Shown here: piece after piece, positions 48,595 to 58,871 of the stretch
How positions within the stretch are numbered: position 1 is the stretch's first letter
Layout: each line of letters opens with the position of its first letter
Origin: Pantoea sp. Ep11b
GTDB taxonomy: Bacteria; Pseudomonadota; Gammaproteobacteria; Enterobacterales; Enterobacteriaceae
DNA length: 64,000 nucleotides
Assembly (NCBI RefSeq): GCF_040783975.1
Contig: NZ_CP160631.1
Span: forward strand, 1,488,001-1,552,000
Direction: 5' to 3'
Notes under the pieces: generated by a model
The model's database searches: none
What the model saw: the letters and a program-made list of their open reading frames with translations, nothing else
Told to the model about the DNA's origin: nothing
Translations under genes and position numbers: made by a program

Positions 48595-49745
48595 TGAGCT
48601 GGCAGCAACGACTCCGGCAGGCGCTGGAGCAGCGCCGTGCGGCCGACGGCTGGCGGCAGCGTCGGATCATTGATCAGCAGTCTACCCGCACGCTGCGGAG
48701 CGGTGGCCGCGACTATCTCCACTTCTCCAGCAATGACTACCTCGGTTTAACCCGGCATCCGGCGGTGATCGCCGCCTGGCAGCAGGGCGCGGCGCTGGCG
48801 GGCGCGGGCGCGGGCGCCTCGGGGCATGTCACCGGTTATCACCGCCAGCACGCCGATCTGGAGGCGGAGCTGGCGGCATGGCTCGGCTATGACCGGGCGC
48901 TGCTGTTCATCTCCGGTTTTGCGGCAAATCAGGCGGTAATCCATCTGCTGGGGGAGAAGGACGACCGTATTCTGGCGGACAGGCTCAGCCACGCCTCGCT
49001 GCTCGACGCCGCCAGCCACAGCCCGGCTCAGCTGCGACGTTTCACTCATAACGCGCCGGAGAGCCTGGCGGCCCGACTCGCCGCCCCCTGCGCCGGGGAA
49101 ACGCTGGTGGTGACGGAAGGCATCTTCAGCATGGATGGCGACAGCGCGCCGCTGGCCGCCCTGGCGCAACAGACGCAGCAGGCCAGAGGCTGGCTGCTGG
49201 TGGATGATGCGCATGGCATCGGCGTGGTGGGCGAGCAGGGGCGCGGCAGCTGCTGGCAGCAGGGCGTTAAACCGGAACTGCTGGTGATCACCTTTGGCAA
49301 AGCGTTTGGCGTCAGCGGGGCCGCGCTGCTCTGCGATGGTGACACCGCCGACTACTTTTTACAGTTCAGCCGCCATCTCATCTACTCAACGGCGATGCCC
49401 GCAGCCCAGGCGGTCGCGTTGCAGGCGGCGCTGCGCGAAATTCAGCAGGGCGAGGCGCTGCGCCAGCAGTTACAGCAGAACATTGCACATTTCCGGCGCG
49501 GGGCGGCGTCGCTGCCGTGGCAACTGATGGCGTCAGCCAGTGCGATTCAGCCACTGCTGGTAGGGGAAAACAGCGAGGCGCTGGCGCTCTCACAGCGGCT
49601 GGCGGAGGCGGGCTGCTGGGTCAATGCGATCCGGCCGCCTACCGTGCCGCCGGGCACCGCGCGGCTTCGCATCACCCTGACGGCGGCGCATCGCCCGGAC
49701 GATATCGATCGTTTACTGGAGGCACTGCATGACGCTGCGGGTTGA
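48594..49745 (+). CDS. bioF: 8-amino-7-oxononanoate synthase
   Basis: PLP enzyme condensing pimeloyl-ACP with alanine to KAPA. The 383-residue protein has the conserved [47 protein letters not shown] and the PLP Lys in [15 protein letters not shown]. It overlaps bioB by one base and bioC by 17, so the block is translated as a unit. Confidence 0.97.
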   Translation: MSWQQRLRQALEQRRAADGWRQRRIIDQQSTRTLRSGGRDYLHFSSNDYLGLTRHPAVIAAWQQGAALAGAGAGASGHVTGYHRQHADLEAELAAWLGYDRALLFISGFAANQAVIHLLGEKDDRILADRLSHASLLDAASHSPAQLRRFTHNAPESLAARLAAPCAGETLVVTEGIFSMDGDSAPLAALAQQTQQARGWLLVDDAHGIGVVGEQGRGSCWQQGVKPELLVITFGKAFGVSGAALLCDGDTADYFLQFSRHLIYSTAMPAAQAVALQAALREIQQGEALRQQLQQNIAHFRRGAASLPWQLMASASAIQPLLVGENSEALALSQRLAEAGCWVNAIRPPTVPPGTARLRITLTAAHRPDDIDRLLEALHDAAG

Positions 49746-50484
49746 TAAACAGGCGGTGGCGCGCGCCTTTGGCCGGGCGGCGGGAGGATACGATGCTCAC
49801 GCCGCGCTTCAGCGTCTCAGCGGAGATGCGCTGCTGGCGCGTGCGCCCGCGCAGAGCGGCCTGCAGCTGCTGGATGCCGGCTGCGGCACCGGCTGGTATA
49901 GCCGGCTGTGGCGTGAACGCGGCAAACAGGTGACGGCGCTGGATCTCTCTGTACAGATGCTGCAACAGGCACGGGATAACGATGCCGCGCAGCACTATCT
50001 GGCCGGGGACATCGACGCGCTGCCGCTGGCGGATAACTCGACGGACCTGGTGTGGAGCAATCTGGCGGTGCAGTGGAGTGACGATCTGCCCGGCGCACTG
50101 CGCCAGTTCCGGCGGGTACTCCGGCCCGGCGGCACGCTGCTGTTCTCCACCCTGGGCGATGGTTCGCTGCAGGAGGTGCATGAGGCCTGGTCACATCTGG
50201 ATGCCATGCCGCACGCCAACCGCTTTCTCAGCGAGTCGCAGATTGCCGCGGCCTGTCATGCTCAGCAACTCGGCTGTTCCTCGGAGCGGGTGACGCTGCA
50301 CTTTCCCGACGCGCTCAGCGCGATGCGCTCCCTGAAGGGGATCGGGGCAACCCATCTGCATCAGGGGCGCGACGGACAGATCCTGACCCGGCAACGGCTC
50401 AGCCAGCTGGAGGCGCACTGGCCGCGCGATCGGCACGGCTATCGCCTGAGTTACCATTTAATCTATGGAGTAAGTGCATCATGA
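49729..50484 (+). CDS. bioC: Malonyl-ACP O-methyltransferase
   Basis: SAM-dependent enzyme that methylates malonyl-ACP to start pimelate assembly through fatty acid synthesis. The 251-residue protein has the class I motif [24 protein letters not shown] (motif II), [15 protein letters not shown] and the C-terminal [13 protein letters not shown] typical of BioC. It overlaps bioF by 17 bases and bioD by four (ATGA). The partner esterase BioH is not in this window. Confidence 0.96.
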   Translation: MTLRVDKQAVARAFGRAAGGYDAHAALQRLSGDALLARAPAQSGLQLLDAGCGTGWYSRLWRERGKQVTALDLSVQMLQQARDNDAAQHYLAGDIDALPLADNSTDLVWSNLAVQWSDDLPGALRQFRRVLRPGGTLLFSTLGDGSLQEVHEAWSHLDAMPHANRFLSESQIAAACHAQQLGCSSERVTLHFPDALSAMRSLKGIGATHLHQGRDGQILTRQRLSQLEAHWPRDRHGYRLSYHLIYGVSAS

Positions 50485-51152
50485 AACGCCTGTTTATCAC
50501 CGGGACTGACACCGAAGTCGGCAAAACGGTCGCCAGCGGCGCGTTGCTGCAGGCCGCCGCCGCCGCAGGCTACCGCTGTGCGGGCTATAAGCCGGTGGCC
50601 TCGGGCTGTGAGCTGACGCCGGAAGGGATCCGCAACAGCGATGCGCTGGCGCTGCAGCGCTACAGCAACGTGCCGCTGACCTATCAGCAGGTCAATCCTC
50701 TGGCGTTTATGGAGCCGACCTCGCCGCACATCGTCAGCGCCGAAGAGGGCAGGCCGATCACCCATCTGGCTCTCTCGGCGGGGCTGGCGGCGCTGGAGCC
50801 GCTGGCGGACTGGATTCTGGTGGAGGGCGCGGGCGGCTGGTACACCCCGCTGTCCGAAACGCACACCTATGCCGACTGGGTGGTCAGCGAACGGCTGCCG
50901 GTCATCCTGGTGGTGGGGATTAAGCTGGGCTGCATCAACCACGCCCTGCTGACCGCAGAGGCGATACAGGCGTGCGGCCTGCCGCTGGTGGGCTGGATCG
51001 CCAACACCGTCGAGCCACCGGGCAGGCGCTATGAGGAGTATCTCACCAGCCTGAAAAACCGTCTGCCTGCACCCTGCCTGGGCACACTTCCCTGGTTTAC
51101 CGAGGCGGCGCAGCAGGCCGACTGCGGTCACTATCTGACACTGCCGGAGTAA
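50481..51152 (+). CDS. bioD: Dethiobiotin synthetase
   Basis: ATP-dependent ring closure of DAPA to dethiobiotin. The 223-residue protein has the P-loop FITGTDTEVGKTVASG, the substrate Lys in AGYKPVASGCE, VEGAGGWYTPLSE and GWIANTVEPPG. It is the last gene of bioBFCD. The 85 bases after it, before the convergent ABC ATPase, hold no obvious gene. Confidence 0.97.
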   Translation: MKRLFITGTDTEVGKTVASGALLQAAAAAGYRCAGYKPVASGCELTPEGIRNSDALALQRYSNVPLTYQQVNPLAFMEPTSPHIVSAEEGRPITHLALSAGLAALEPLADWILVEGAGGWYTPLSETHTYADWVVSERLPVILVVGIKLGCINHALLTAEAIQACGLPLVGWIANTVEPPGRRYEEYLTSLKNRLPAPCLGTLPWFTEAAQQADCGHYLTLPE

Positions 51153-51237
51153 GCGCCGGGTCAGCCTTTCATCGTTCTCCGGCGTGCGCAGCACACCCTG
51201 TCCGCCAGGCTGTGCTGTGCGCTCCTGCGCCGGCCTG

Positions 51238-51960
51238 TCAGGCCACGGTCAGCCACTTATCGACAGTGTAATCGTCAAGCTGCGCCATGCTGCCCTGCGC
51301 CACATTGCGGCCACGGTGCAGCAGCAGAAAATAGTCGGCTACCCGCCGGATCAGCGACAGACGCTGTTCCAGTAGCAGGATGGTCAGCCCGTAATCGAGG
51401 TTAAGCCGACGGATCAGGTTACCCATCTCCTCTTCCAGCCACGGCGACATGCCGTCGGTCGGCTCATCCAGAATCAGCAGCTTGGGTTGCAGCACCACCG
51501 CGCGCGCCAGGGCCAGCTGCTGCTGCTGATCGATGGGCAGATCGCCGCTGCGCTGCTGACGCAGTGAGTAGAGCGCCGGAAAGAGATCGAAGATCATTTC
51601 GGGTATGGCGCGGTGGCGATCCTGCTGGCTGGCACCGGCCAGCAGCGCAATCAGCAGGTTATCTTCCACGCTCATCTGGGTAAAAATATGACGCCCCTGC
51701 GGAACATAACCAATGCCCATCTGCGCCCGCTGTTCAGCCGGTTGCAGCAGCAGATCTTCCGGCGGCGAACCATCCTCTTTCCAGGAGATGGAGCCGCTGT
51801 TAATCGGCAGTCTGCCCATGATGCAGTTCACCAGCGTGGTTTTACCCATGCCGGGCCGGCCAAGAATGCCGGTGCAGGTGCCAGGCGACAGATCCAGGTC
51901 CACATCCCACAGAATATGGTTCTGACCGTAAAATTGATTGACCGAACGTAAACTCAGCAT
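51238..51960 (-). CDS. Orphan ABC ATPase, LivF/UrtE-like, degenerate signature
   Basis: A 240-residue single-domain ABC ATPase resembling the second ATPase of branched-chain amino acid or urea importers (LivF/UrtE). Walker A is GRPGMGKTT, the segment GYVPQGRHIFTQMSVEDNL is typical, and Walker B is LLILDEPTDGMSP. The ABC signature, normally LSGGQ, reads LPIDQ here, so the Ser and first Gly are lost. The H-loop position falls in LLLEQRLS, as is usual in this subfamily. No permease or binding protein is encoded nearby. AAGGAGAG precedes the start. A real, translated gene is likely; transport activity is doubtful. Confidence 0.88.
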   Translation of the reverse strand: MLSLRSVNQFYGQNHILWDVDLDLSPGTCTGILGRPGMGKTTLVNCIMGRLPINSGSISWKEDGSPPEDLLLQPAEQRAQMGIGYVPQGRHIFTQMSVEDNLLIALLAGASQQDRHRAIPEMIFDLFPALYSLRQQRSGDLPIDQQQQLALARAVVLQPKLLILDEPTDGMSPWLEEEMGNLIRRLNLDYGLTILLLEQRLSLIRRVADYFLLLHRGRNVAQGSMAQLDDYTVDKWLTVA

Positions 51961-52408
51961 CTGACACTCTCCTTCCCGATCATTAGCCTGATTGCTTCCG
52001 CTCTCTGTCGTCTGGCAACCCAGTCATCAGCAACGGTGGTCTCGCCATTGCCACTCAGTGCGCACAACATCCGGTGACGCGATGGAGTGCTGCAATTACC
52101 AGGCCAGGTCTGAAAATGGCCCTGTTTTGTGGCTGCGCTGGCCTGCCTGCGGGAGAAAATATGAGAAAAACTTATCAATTCCCCACGGCAATCACGCGCC
52201 TGCACTTTTGCAGTGCTGCGAAGCACTGTTTCTGGTGCAGACGGGCGGTAAAGAAGCAGGACATCTGATTAAGAATCTTAGTGGATCGGCGAAATTTTGC
52301 GTGACGGGCCGCGCGACAGCGTAAAATTGCAGAATTATCCGTCGCTGCCTGGTGCGAAATTTAACGCAAAAAAAATTATTTTCGGGGTGACGGGAGGAGA
52401 GGGAAAAA

Positions 52409-52466
52409 TTATACACAGCTGATGGCGGCGGGGCTGCCATCACTTATCCACCATTCCTGTGGATAA
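52409..52466. promoter_or_regulatory. DnaA-box cluster upstream of uvrB
   Basis: Three 9-mers are visible: TTATACACA at 52409-52417 (fits TTWTNCACA), TTATCCACC at 52444-52452 (one mismatch), and TGTGGATAA at 52458-52466 (perfect box on the minus strand). The last two face each other five bases apart. DnaA binding upstream of uvrB has been reported in E. coli, to my recollection. Confidence 0.7.
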
Positions 52467-52757
52467 CCTTGTGCATTAGGTCATGAAAACCAGTTGGAAG
52501 CGAGGAAATACGGGGCCTGGTAACATAATGACGAGAATCTGGCCTTATAAGCTTAATCTAATAAAATCAGTTGCTTATCAAAAAACAAGCCTGCGAATTT
52601 TCTGTCAGTTAACCGAACTGTAATTTTGTGACGCTCTATTGACAAATGTTAAATCTGATCCTCGCCTGGGGATAACATTGCGCAACACCCTTTACGCCGG
52701 TTCAGGTTGGGTATCGAAGCGGCAGAAATTGTGCCTCTCGCCTCTACACTGCATTAT

Positions 52758-52777
52758 TACTGTTTTTATATCCAGTA
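52758..52777. promoter_or_regulatory. LexA (SOS) box of uvrB
   Basis: TACTGTTTTTATATCCAGTA contains the LexA pattern CTG-N10-CAG with symmetric TACTG/CAGTA ends and lies about 77 bases before uvrB, an established SOS gene. Confidence 0.92.
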
Positions 52778-52853
52778 TTTTTTTCTGGCAAAATCACCAT
52801 AGCAGAGTAAAATAAGTGCCTGCCCGCCGACTTCTCCAGCAGGAACTGCATTC

Positions 52854-54875
52854 ATGAGTAAAGCCTTTAAATTGAATTCCGCCTTTAAACCTTCGGGCGA
52901 TCAGCCCGAGGCGATCCGTCGCCTGGAAGAGGGGCTGGAGGATGGACTGGCCCATCAGACCCTGTTGGGGGTGACCGGCTCCGGTAAGACCTTCACCGTC
53001 GCCAACGTGATTGCCGATCTTAACCGGCCGACGATGGTGCTGGCGCCTAACAAGACACTGGCGGCCCAGCTCTATGGCGAGATGAAAGAGTTTTTCCCGG
53101 AAAATGCCGTGGAGTTTTTCGTTTCCTACTACGACTACTATCAGCCGGAAGCCTACGTGCCCAGCTCCGACACCTTCATCGAAAAAGATGCGTCGGTGAA
53201 CGAGCACATCGAACAGATGCGTCTCTCGGCGACCAAGGCGCTGCTGGAGCGGCGCGATGTCATCGTAGTAGCCTCGGTTTCAGCGATTTATGGTCTGGGC
53301 GATCCCGATCTCTATCTGAAAATGATGCTGCACCTGACCCGCGGCATGATCATCGACCAGCGCAGCATCCTGCGTCGCCTCTCCGAGTTGCAGTACACCC
53401 GCAACGACCAGGCGTTCCAGCGCGGCACCTTCCGGGTGCGGGGCGAAGTGATCGACATCTTCCCGGCGGAATCGGACGATATCGCCCTGCGGGTTGAGCT
53501 GTTCGACGAGGAGGTGGAGCGGCTGTCGCTGTTTGATCCGCTGACCGGCCAGGTCGATTCGGTGGTTCCCCGCTTCACGATCTACCCCAAGACGCACTAC
53601 GTGACGCCGCGCGAACGTATCCTGCAGGCGATGGAGGAGATCAAAGTGGAACTGGCGGATCGTCGCCGGGTGCTGCTGGAGAATAACAAACTGCTGGAAG
53701 AGCAGCGGATTACGCAGCGAACCCAGTTTGACCTGGAGATGATGAGCGAGCTGGGTTACTGCTCAGGCATCGAAAACTATTCGCGCTACCTGTCCGCGCG
53801 CGGGCCGGGCGAAGCGCCCCCGACGCTGTTTGACTACCTGCCTGCCGATGGCCTGCTGGTGGTGGATGAGTCCCACGTCACCATCCCGCAGATTGGCGGC
53901 ATGTACAAAGGCGACCGGGCGCGTAAAGAGACACTGGTGGAGTATGGTTTCCGCCTGCCGTCGGCGCTGGATAACCGTCCGATGAAGTTTGAAGAGTTTG
54001 AGGCGCTGGCCCCGCAGACCATCTATGTTTCGGCGACGCCCGGCAAATATGAGCTGGAGAAGTCGGGTAACGAGGTGGTGGATCAGGTAGTGCGTCCGAC
54101 CGGCCTGTTGGATCCGATCATCGAAGTGCGCCCGGTAGGCACGCAGGTTGACGATCTGCTGTCGGAGATCCGCCAGCGTGTGGCGATCAACGAGCGTATT
54201 CTGGTGACGGTGCTGACCAAGCGCATGGCGGAAGATCTCACCGAGTATCTGACCGAGCACGGCGAGAAAGTGCGCTATCTGCACTCCGATATCGACACCG
54301 TCGAGCGTATGGAGATTATCCGCGACCTTCGCCTGGGAGAGTTTGATGTGCTGGTGGGCATCAACTTACTGCGTGAGGGGCTGGATATGCCGGAAGTGTC
54401 GCTGGTGGCGATTCTGGACGCGGACAAAGAGGGCTTCCTGCGCTCTGAGCGCTCGCTGATCCAGACCATTGGTCGTGCGGCGCGTAACATCAACGGTAAG
54501 GCGATTCTCTACGGTGATAAAATTACGCCGTCGATGGCGCGTGCGATTGAAGAAACCGAACGCCGCCGTGAGAAACAGCAGCTGCACAATGAGAAGCATG
54601 GTATCGTTCCGCAGGGCCTGAACAAGAAGATCACCGATATTCTGGAACTCGGCAACAACGTAGTGAAAACCCGGGGTAAAGCGAAGCCGGCCCGTCCTGG
54701 CGAAGCACAGGCCCAGGCCGATCTGCTGACGTTAACGCCGCAGGCGTTGCAGAAGAAGATCCACGAACTGGAAGGGCAGATGCAGCAGCATGCGCAGAAC
54801 CTGGAGTTCGAGCAGGCGGCCAGCGTGCGCGATCAGCTGCATGAGCTGCGCACGCTGTTTATTGCGGCCTCGTAG
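52854..54875 (+). CDS. uvrB: Excinuclease ABC subunit B
   Basis: Damage-verification helicase of nucleotide excision repair. The 673-residue protein equals E. coli UvrB in length. It has Walker [11 protein letters not shown], the beta-hairpin that probes DNA ([13 protein letters not shown]), DEXH-like [11 protein letters not shown], helicase motif [11 protein letters not shown], and the C-terminal UVR domain that binds UvrC ([13 protein letters not shown]). The start is preceded by CAGGAACTG. It converges with ybhK, five bases away. Confidence 0.98.
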   Translation: MSKAFKLNSAFKPSGDQPEAIRRLEEGLEDGLAHQTLLGVTGSGKTFTVANVIADLNRPTMVLAPNKTLAAQLYGEMKEFFPENAVEFFVSYYDYYQPEAYVPSSDTFIEKDASVNEHIEQMRLSATKALLERRDVIVVASVSAIYGLGDPDLYLKMMLHLTRGMIIDQRSILRRLSELQYTRNDQAFQRGTFRVRGEVIDIFPAESDDIALRVELFDEEVERLSLFDPLTGQVDSVVPRFTIYPKTHYVTPRERILQAMEEIKVELADRRRVLLENNKLLEEQRITQRTQFDLEMMSELGYCSGIENYSRYLSARGPGEAPPTLFDYLPADGLLVVDESHVTIPQIGGMYKGDRARKETLVEYGFRLPSALDNRPMKFEEFEALAPQTIYVSATPGKYELEKSGNEVVDQVVRPTGLLDPIIEVRPVGTQVDDLLSEIRQRVAINERILVTVLTKRMAEDLTEYLTEHGEKVRYLHSDIDTVERMEIIRDLRLGEFDVLVGINLLREGLDMPEVSLVAILDADKEGFLRSERSLIQTIGRAARNINGKAILYGDKITPSMARAIEETERRREKQQLHNEKHGIVPQGLNKKITDILELGNNVVKTRGKAKPARPGEAQAQADLLTLTPQALQKKIHELEGQMQQHAQNLEFEQAASVRDQLHELRTLFIAAS

Positions 54876-54880
54876 TGCTG

Positions 54881-55783
54881 TCAAAACCCCTGAATGGCGT
54901 GTTCCAGCGCCACCCGTAACAGCTGGCGGTCGTGACGATAGCGGATGTCGGCGGCCTCCAGCGGTTCACGGACAATCAGGCGGTTTTCAATGCCCTGAGT
55001 TGCCACCGAGGGACCGACCACCACGGCATCAATCACCCGCTTGCCGATATAACGCTCCATCATCTGCAGCTTGTCGGCGACCGTCAGGCTGGCGGCGGCC
55101 GGGCTGAGTTCGCGGCCCAGATTGCCGATGAACACCATGGTCGCGGGCGTGCGACGCAGCGCCTGCGCCATCTCCTCCATCAGCAGGATCGGCATCAGGC
55201 TGGTATAAAAGCTCCCTGGCCCGATCAGGATCAGATCCGCTTCACCGATGGCCTGCAGCGCCTCCCGTGTGGGCTGCACAGTGGGATGCAGCATCAGCTC
55301 CTGCGGCGGCTGCTTCATCTCGTCAATCGCCGTCTCGCCGTAAACCATATTGCCTTCGGCATCCATCGCCACCAGGTCTACCGGCTGCTCCGACATCGGG
55401 ATTAAAAAAGCATCCACCTTCAGCAGATTACGGATGATGTTAATCGCCTCCAGCGGACGCACGCTCAGCTGATCCAGCGCCCGCAGCATCAGGTTGCCGA
55501 GGTTGTGTCCGGCCAGCTCGCCATTCCCGGAAAAGCGATACTCGAACATCGCCGACGCGACGCTGGGTTCGGCGATTAGCTGATTGAGACAGTTGCGCAT
55601 GTCGCCCCAGGCGATGCCGCCCTCGGAGCGTCGGATACGGCCGGTTGAACCGCCGTTGTCGGTAGTGGTAACGATACCGGTCAGACGCGAGCCCAGCGGG
55701 GAAAGGGCAGACATCACGCGGCCTAAACCGTGTCCGCCACCCAGCGCCACAACGCGATCAAGATCGGCCAGTGTGCGATTCAT
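54881..55783 (-). CDS. ybhK: YbhK, YvcK/gluconeogenesis-factor family protein
   Basis: Nucleotide-sugar-binding protein of the YvcK/CofD-like superfamily. The ATG at 55783 behind AAGGAG gives 300 residues (E. coli 302). It starts [22 protein letters not shown] with the Gly-rich phosphate loop, then [27 protein letters not shown] and [15 protein letters not shown]. In Bacillus the homologue supports growth on gluconeogenic carbon and envelope integrity; the enterobacterial role is not established. A longer frame to 55852 is not conserved. Confidence 0.92.
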   Translation of the reverse strand: MNRTLADLDRVVALGGGHGLGRVMSALSPLGSRLTGIVTTTDNGGSTGRIRRSEGGIAWGDMRNCLNQLIAEPSVASAMFEYRFSGNGELAGHNLGNLMLRALDQLSVRPLEAINIIRNLLKVDAFLIPMSEQPVDLVAMDAEGNMVYGETAIDEMKQPPQELMLHPTVQPTREALQAIGEADLILIGPGSFYTSLMPILLMEEMAQALRRTPATMVFIGNLGRELSPAAASLTVADKLQMMERYIGKRVIDAVVVGPSVATQGIENRLIVREPLEAADIRYRHDRQLLRVALEHAIQGF

Positions 55784-55996
55784 ACTTCTCCTTAAAATCT
55801 GTTCGCGTGGCGAGGCTCTAAACGCTAAGCCCGCGCGCATGACTTGCGTCAAAATCTGGCGGGTATTTTAACGTATCCTGTCGCGAAAATGCGGTGAAAA
55901 TTCGATATGTATAAGATTATATAGCGAAAACAGCACATGGAAGAGTGGCGTAAATCACGCTACCATCATGATTACCGCGCTGATCAAGGGGTCAGC

Positions 55997-56104
55997 GTAC
56001 ACTCAAGCCTGAATGCCTACGTCTGCGGATAGGGGATTCAGGCCGTAGCCTTAGAGCTGCCAGGGTGCAGGAAGAAATGACTGCATCTCCCAATCTGGAA
56101 AGGT
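55997..56104 (+). promoter_or_regulatory. Molybdenum-cofactor (Moco) riboswitch before moaA
   Basis: A structured leader lies directly before moaA. It contains a stem GCCTGAAT (56007-56014) / ATTCAGGC (56036-56043), a second stem CCAGGGTGCAG / CTGCATCTCCC...CTGG (56060-56098), and the conserved-looking linker CCGTAGCCTTAGAGCTG. It ends CTGGAAAGG, so the ribosome-binding AAGG sits at the base of the last stem. This matches the Moco RNA motif in position and outline; I could not run a covariance model. Confidence 0.85.
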
Positions 56105-56110
56105 GTTCTG

Positions 56111-57097
56111 GTGTCACAATTTACTGATGCATACGCGCGTAAGTTCTATTACCTGCGCCTGTCGGTCACGGATGTCTGTAATTTCCGCTGTACCTACTGT
56201 CTCCCTGACGGCTATAAACCGCAGGGAATTCGTAACAAAAGCTTTCTCTCACTGGATGAAATCCGTCGTGTCACGCGCGCCTTTGCCGCCGCCGGCACGG
56301 AAAAAGTGCGGCTGACCGGCGGTGAGCCGTCGCTGCGTCGCGACTTCACCGACATCATTGCGGCCGTACGTGAAAACGCCGCGATTCGTCAGATTGCGGT
56401 CACTACCAACGGTTACCGGCTGGCGCGTGATGTGAAGCAGTGGCGCGAGGCGGGGCTGACCGCGCTCAACGTCAGCGTTGACAGTCTGGACGCCCGTCAG
56501 TTTCACGCCATCACCGGTCAGGATAAGTTCCATCAGGTAATGAGCGGTATTGATGCGGCGCTGGACGCTGGCTTCCGCCAGGTCAAAGTCAACAGCGTGC
56601 TGATGCGTGATCTCAACAGCCGTAATCTCGCCACTTTCCTTGACTGGATCCGCACCCGGCCGATCCAGCTGCGCTTTATCGAGCTGATGGAGACCGGCGA
56701 CGGCGGCACGCTGTTCCGCGATCAGCACGTTTCCGGCACCGTGATCCGCGATCAGCTGATCGCGCAGGGCTGGCAGCGTCGCGAAAGCGGCCGCAGTGAC
56801 GGCCCGGCGCAGGTCTTTTATCACCCCGACTATGTCGGCGAAATCGGCCTGATCATGCCTTACGCCAAAGATTTCTGTGCCAGCTGCAATCGCCTGCGCG
56901 TGTCGGCGCAGGGCAATCTCCACCTTTGCCTGTTTGGCGATGGCGGCGTGCCGCTGCGCGATCTGCTGGCATCTGACGATCAGCAGGCCGAACTGCAGGC
57001 GCGGATCGCCAGCAGCCTGGGGCAGAAAAAGCAGACGCACTTCCTGCATCAGGGCAACACCGGCATCACACAGAATCTCTCTTATATTGGTGGCTAA
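56111..57097 (+). CDS. moaA: GTP 3',8-cyclase MoaA
   Basis: Radical-SAM enzyme for the first step of molybdenum cofactor synthesis. The 328-residue protein starts at a GTG ([16 protein letters not shown]). It has the N-terminal cluster [18 protein letters not shown], the C-terminal cluster cysteines in [21 protein letters not shown], and the essential Gly-Gly C-terminus (YIGG). The GTG, together with the adjacent riboswitch, should keep translation under Moco control. One base of usual spacing separates AAGGTG from the start. Confidence 0.97.
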   Translation: MSQFTDAYARKFYYLRLSVTDVCNFRCTYCLPDGYKPQGIRNKSFLSLDEIRRVTRAFAAAGTEKVRLTGGEPSLRRDFTDIIAAVRENAAIRQIAVTTNGYRLARDVKQWREAGLTALNVSVDSLDARQFHAITGQDKFHQVMSGIDAALDAGFRQVKVNSVLMRDLNSRNLATFLDWIRTRPIQLRFIELMETGDGGTLFRDQHVSGTVIRDQLIAQGWQRRESGRSDGPAQVFYHPDYVGEIGLIMPYAKDFCASCNRLRVSAQGNLHLCLFGDGGVPLRDLLASDDQQAELQARIASSLGQKKQTHFLHQGNTGITQNLSYIGG

Positions 57098-57111
57098 TTT
57101 CAGGAGGAAGT

Positions 57112-57627
57112 ATGGGTAAATCCGCCAGCGAATTTCAGACCGTACAGATTGCGGTGATGACGGTGTCCGATCGACGTGACGCCAGTAACGACACCTCCGG
57201 CGACTATCTGCGCGCCGCCGCCGCAGAAGCGGGCCATGAGGTGGTCGACCACGCCATCGTGCCGGAAAATCTCTATCGCATTCGCGCCACGGTGTCGCGC
57301 TGGATCGCCAGTGAAGATGTGCAGGTGGTGATCATCAATGGCGGAACCGGCTTTAACCTGAAAAACAGCACGCCGGAAGCGCTGCAGCCGCTGTTTGATC
57401 GCGAAATTGACGGGTTCGGCGAACTCTTTCGGATGATCTCCTATGAGGAGATTGGCGGTTCGACGCTGCAGTCACGCGCCGTTGCCGGTCTGGCTAACGG
57501 GACGCTGATCCTGGCCGTGCCGGGCTCCACCAGCGCCTGCCGCACAGCCTGGGAGCGGATTATCGCGGATCAGCTCGATGCGCGCACTGCGCCCTGCAAC
57601 TTTGTCTCCCATCTGAAGAAACGGTAA
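57112..57627 (+). CDS. moaB: MoaB, molybdopterin-binding (MogA-like) protein
   Basis: MogA/MoaB-fold protein of the moa operon, 171 residues (E. coli 170). It has the MPT-binding motifs [33 protein letters not shown] and [25 protein letters not shown] gives a strong ribosome-binding site. In E. coli MogA does the adenylylation and MoaB is largely dispensable; the same is presumed here. Confidence 0.96.
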   Translation: MGKSASEFQTVQIAVMTVSDRRDASNDTSGDYLRAAAAEAGHEVVDHAIVPENLYRIRATVSRWIASEDVQVVIINGGTGFNLKNSTPEALQPLFDREIDGFGELFRMISYEEIGGSTLQSRAVAGLANGTLILAVPGSTSACRTAWERIIADQLDARTAPCNFVSHLKKR

Positions 57628-57638
57628 GAACGGTAAGC

Positions 57639-58124
57639 ATGTCTCAACTCACACACATTAACGCGGCGGGCGAAGCGCACATGGTGGATGTCTCCGCCAA
57701 AGCCGAAACCGTCCGCGAAGCGCGGGCCGAAGTGCTGGTGCTGATGCAGCCGGACACGCTGCAGATGATTATCGAAGGCAGTCATCACAAAGGGGATGTC
57801 TTTGCCACCGCGCGCATCGCCGGTATCCAGGCCGCGAAGCGCACCTGGGAGCTGATCCCGCTCTGCCATCCGCTGATGCTGAGCAAGGTGGAGGTCAATC
57901 TGGAAGCGGAACCGGTTCACAACCGGGTGCGCATCACCTCCCTCTGCCGTTTGACCGGCAAGACCGGCGTGGAGATGGAGGCCCTGACGGCCGCCTCGGT
58001 GGCCGCACTGACCATCTACGACATGTGCAAAGCGGTGCAGAAGGACATCGTTATCGACCAGCTGCGTTTAATCAGCAAAAGCGGCGGCAAAAGCGGCGAT
58101 TTTCAGGCGGTGACGCATGATTAA
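57639..58124 (+). CDS. moaC: Cyclic pyranopterin monophosphate synthase MoaC
   Basis: Converts the MoaA product to cyclic pyranopterin monophosphate. The 161-residue length equals E. coli MoaC. Conserved segments are [20 protein letters not shown], the active-site region [14 protein letters not shown] and [20 protein letters not shown], with catalytic Lys and Asp in the C-terminal half (CKAVQKD). It overlaps moaD by eight bases. Confidence 0.98.
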   Translation: MSQLTHINAAGEAHMVDVSAKAETVREARAEVLVLMQPDTLQMIIEGSHHKGDVFATARIAGIQAAKRTWELIPLCHPLMLSKVEVNLEAEPVHNRVRITSLCRLTGKTGVEMEALTAASVAALTIYDMCKAVQKDIVIDQLRLISKSGGKSGDFQAVTHD

Positions 58125-58362
58125 CGTACTGTTTTTTGCCCAGGTGCGTGAGCTGACCGGCACCGCGTCGCTTGAGGTGGCTGCGGACTATCCGGATGTG
58201 GCCACGCTGCGCGCGGCACTGGCCGATCGGGACGACCGCTGGGCGCTGGCACTGGAGCCGGGCAAACTGCTGGCTGCCGTGAATCAGACGCTGGTGCCGA
58301 TGACCCATCCGCTGCATGACGGGGATGAAGTCGCCTTTTTCCCGCCCGTGACCGGAGGCTGA
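58117..58362 (+). CDS. moaD: Molybdopterin synthase sulfur carrier subunit MoaD
   Basis: Ubiquitin-like sulfur carrier of 81 residues. It starts [15 protein letters not shown] and ends in the thiocarboxylated Gly-Gly (FFPPVTGG), which donates sulfur in MPT synthase. It overlaps moaC by eight bases and is one base from moaE. Confidence 0.97.
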   Translation: MINVLFFAQVRELTGTASLEVAADYPDVATLRAALADRDDRWALALEPGKLLAAVNQTLVPMTHPLHDGDEVAFFPPVTGG

Positions 58363-58363
58363 G

Positions 58364-58816
58364 ATGGAGACGCAGATTCGGGTTGGCCCCGCGCCTTTCG
58401 AGATGGCAGAAGCCTATCGCTGGCTGGCGGCCTGTGATGAGGATGGGGCGGTCGTAACCTTCACCGGTAAAGTCCGCAATCATAATCTGGGCGATAACGT
58501 CGCCGCGCTGACCCTGGAGCACTATCCCGGCATGACCGAGAAAGCGCTGCAGGAGATCGTCGACGCGGCGCGTGAACGCTGGCCGTTGCAGCGCGTGACG
58601 GTGATCCATCGCGTTGGCGAGCTGTTTCCCGGCGATGAAATCGTGCTGGTGGGCGTCACCAGCGCCCATCGCGGCAGCGCCTTTTCTGCCGCAGAGTTCA
58701 TCATGGATTACCTGAAGACCCGCGCGCCGTTCTGGAAGCGCGAAGCCACAGAGCAGGGCGACCGCTGGGTGGACGCCCGCGACAGCGATCACCAGGCCGC
58801 ACGGCGCTGGGAGTAG
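58364..58816 (+). CDS. moaE: Molybdopterin synthase catalytic subunit MoaE
   Basis: Large subunit of MPT synthase; adds two dithiolene sulfurs to the precursor. The 150-residue protein has GAVVTFTGKVRNHN, LEHYPGMTEKAL and the catalytic Lys region DYLKTRAPFWKREATE. It is the last moa gene and ends before a short hairpin shared with the convergent OBAP-like gene. Confidence 0.97.
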   Translation: METQIRVGPAPFEMAEAYRWLAACDEDGAVVTFTGKVRNHNLGDNVAALTLEHYPGMTEKALQEIVDAARERWPLQRVTVIHRVGELFPGDEIVLVGVTSAHRGSAFSAAEFIMDYLKTRAPFWKREATEQGDRWVDARDSDHQAARRWE

Positions 58817-58826
58817 GCTGTCAGGC

Positions 58827-58854
58827 TCAGCGGGACGCGCGTGCGGCCCGCTGA
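58827..58854. terminator. Hairpin between moaE and the OBAP-like gene
   Basis: TCAGCGGG and CCCGCTGA form a perfect 8-bp stem around a 12-base GC-rich loop between two convergent genes. No U-tract is present on either strand. Confidence 0.55.
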
Positions 58855-58871
58855 CGATCCCGCCAGCCTGT

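Larger units (their letters stand above)
51961..52853. other. Long uvrB upstream region
   Basis: This 893-base interval holds no credible gene; frames such as 51992-52324 have no family look and weak starts. It contains the promoter of the minus-strand ABC ATPase at its left edge, three DnaA-box-like 9-mers at 52409-52466, a weaker one at 52667, and the LexA box at 52758-52777. Base composition turns AT-rich after about 52330. Confidence 0.6.

Noticed and set aside
51992..52324. 110-codon frame in the uvrB upstream region
   Set aside because: No recognisable domain, poor start context, and it spans the promoter side of the ABC gene.
52667..52675. Fourth DnaA-like 9-mer TGGGGATAA near uvrB
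   Set aside because: One mismatch at a key position and isolated from the other boxes; treated as chance.
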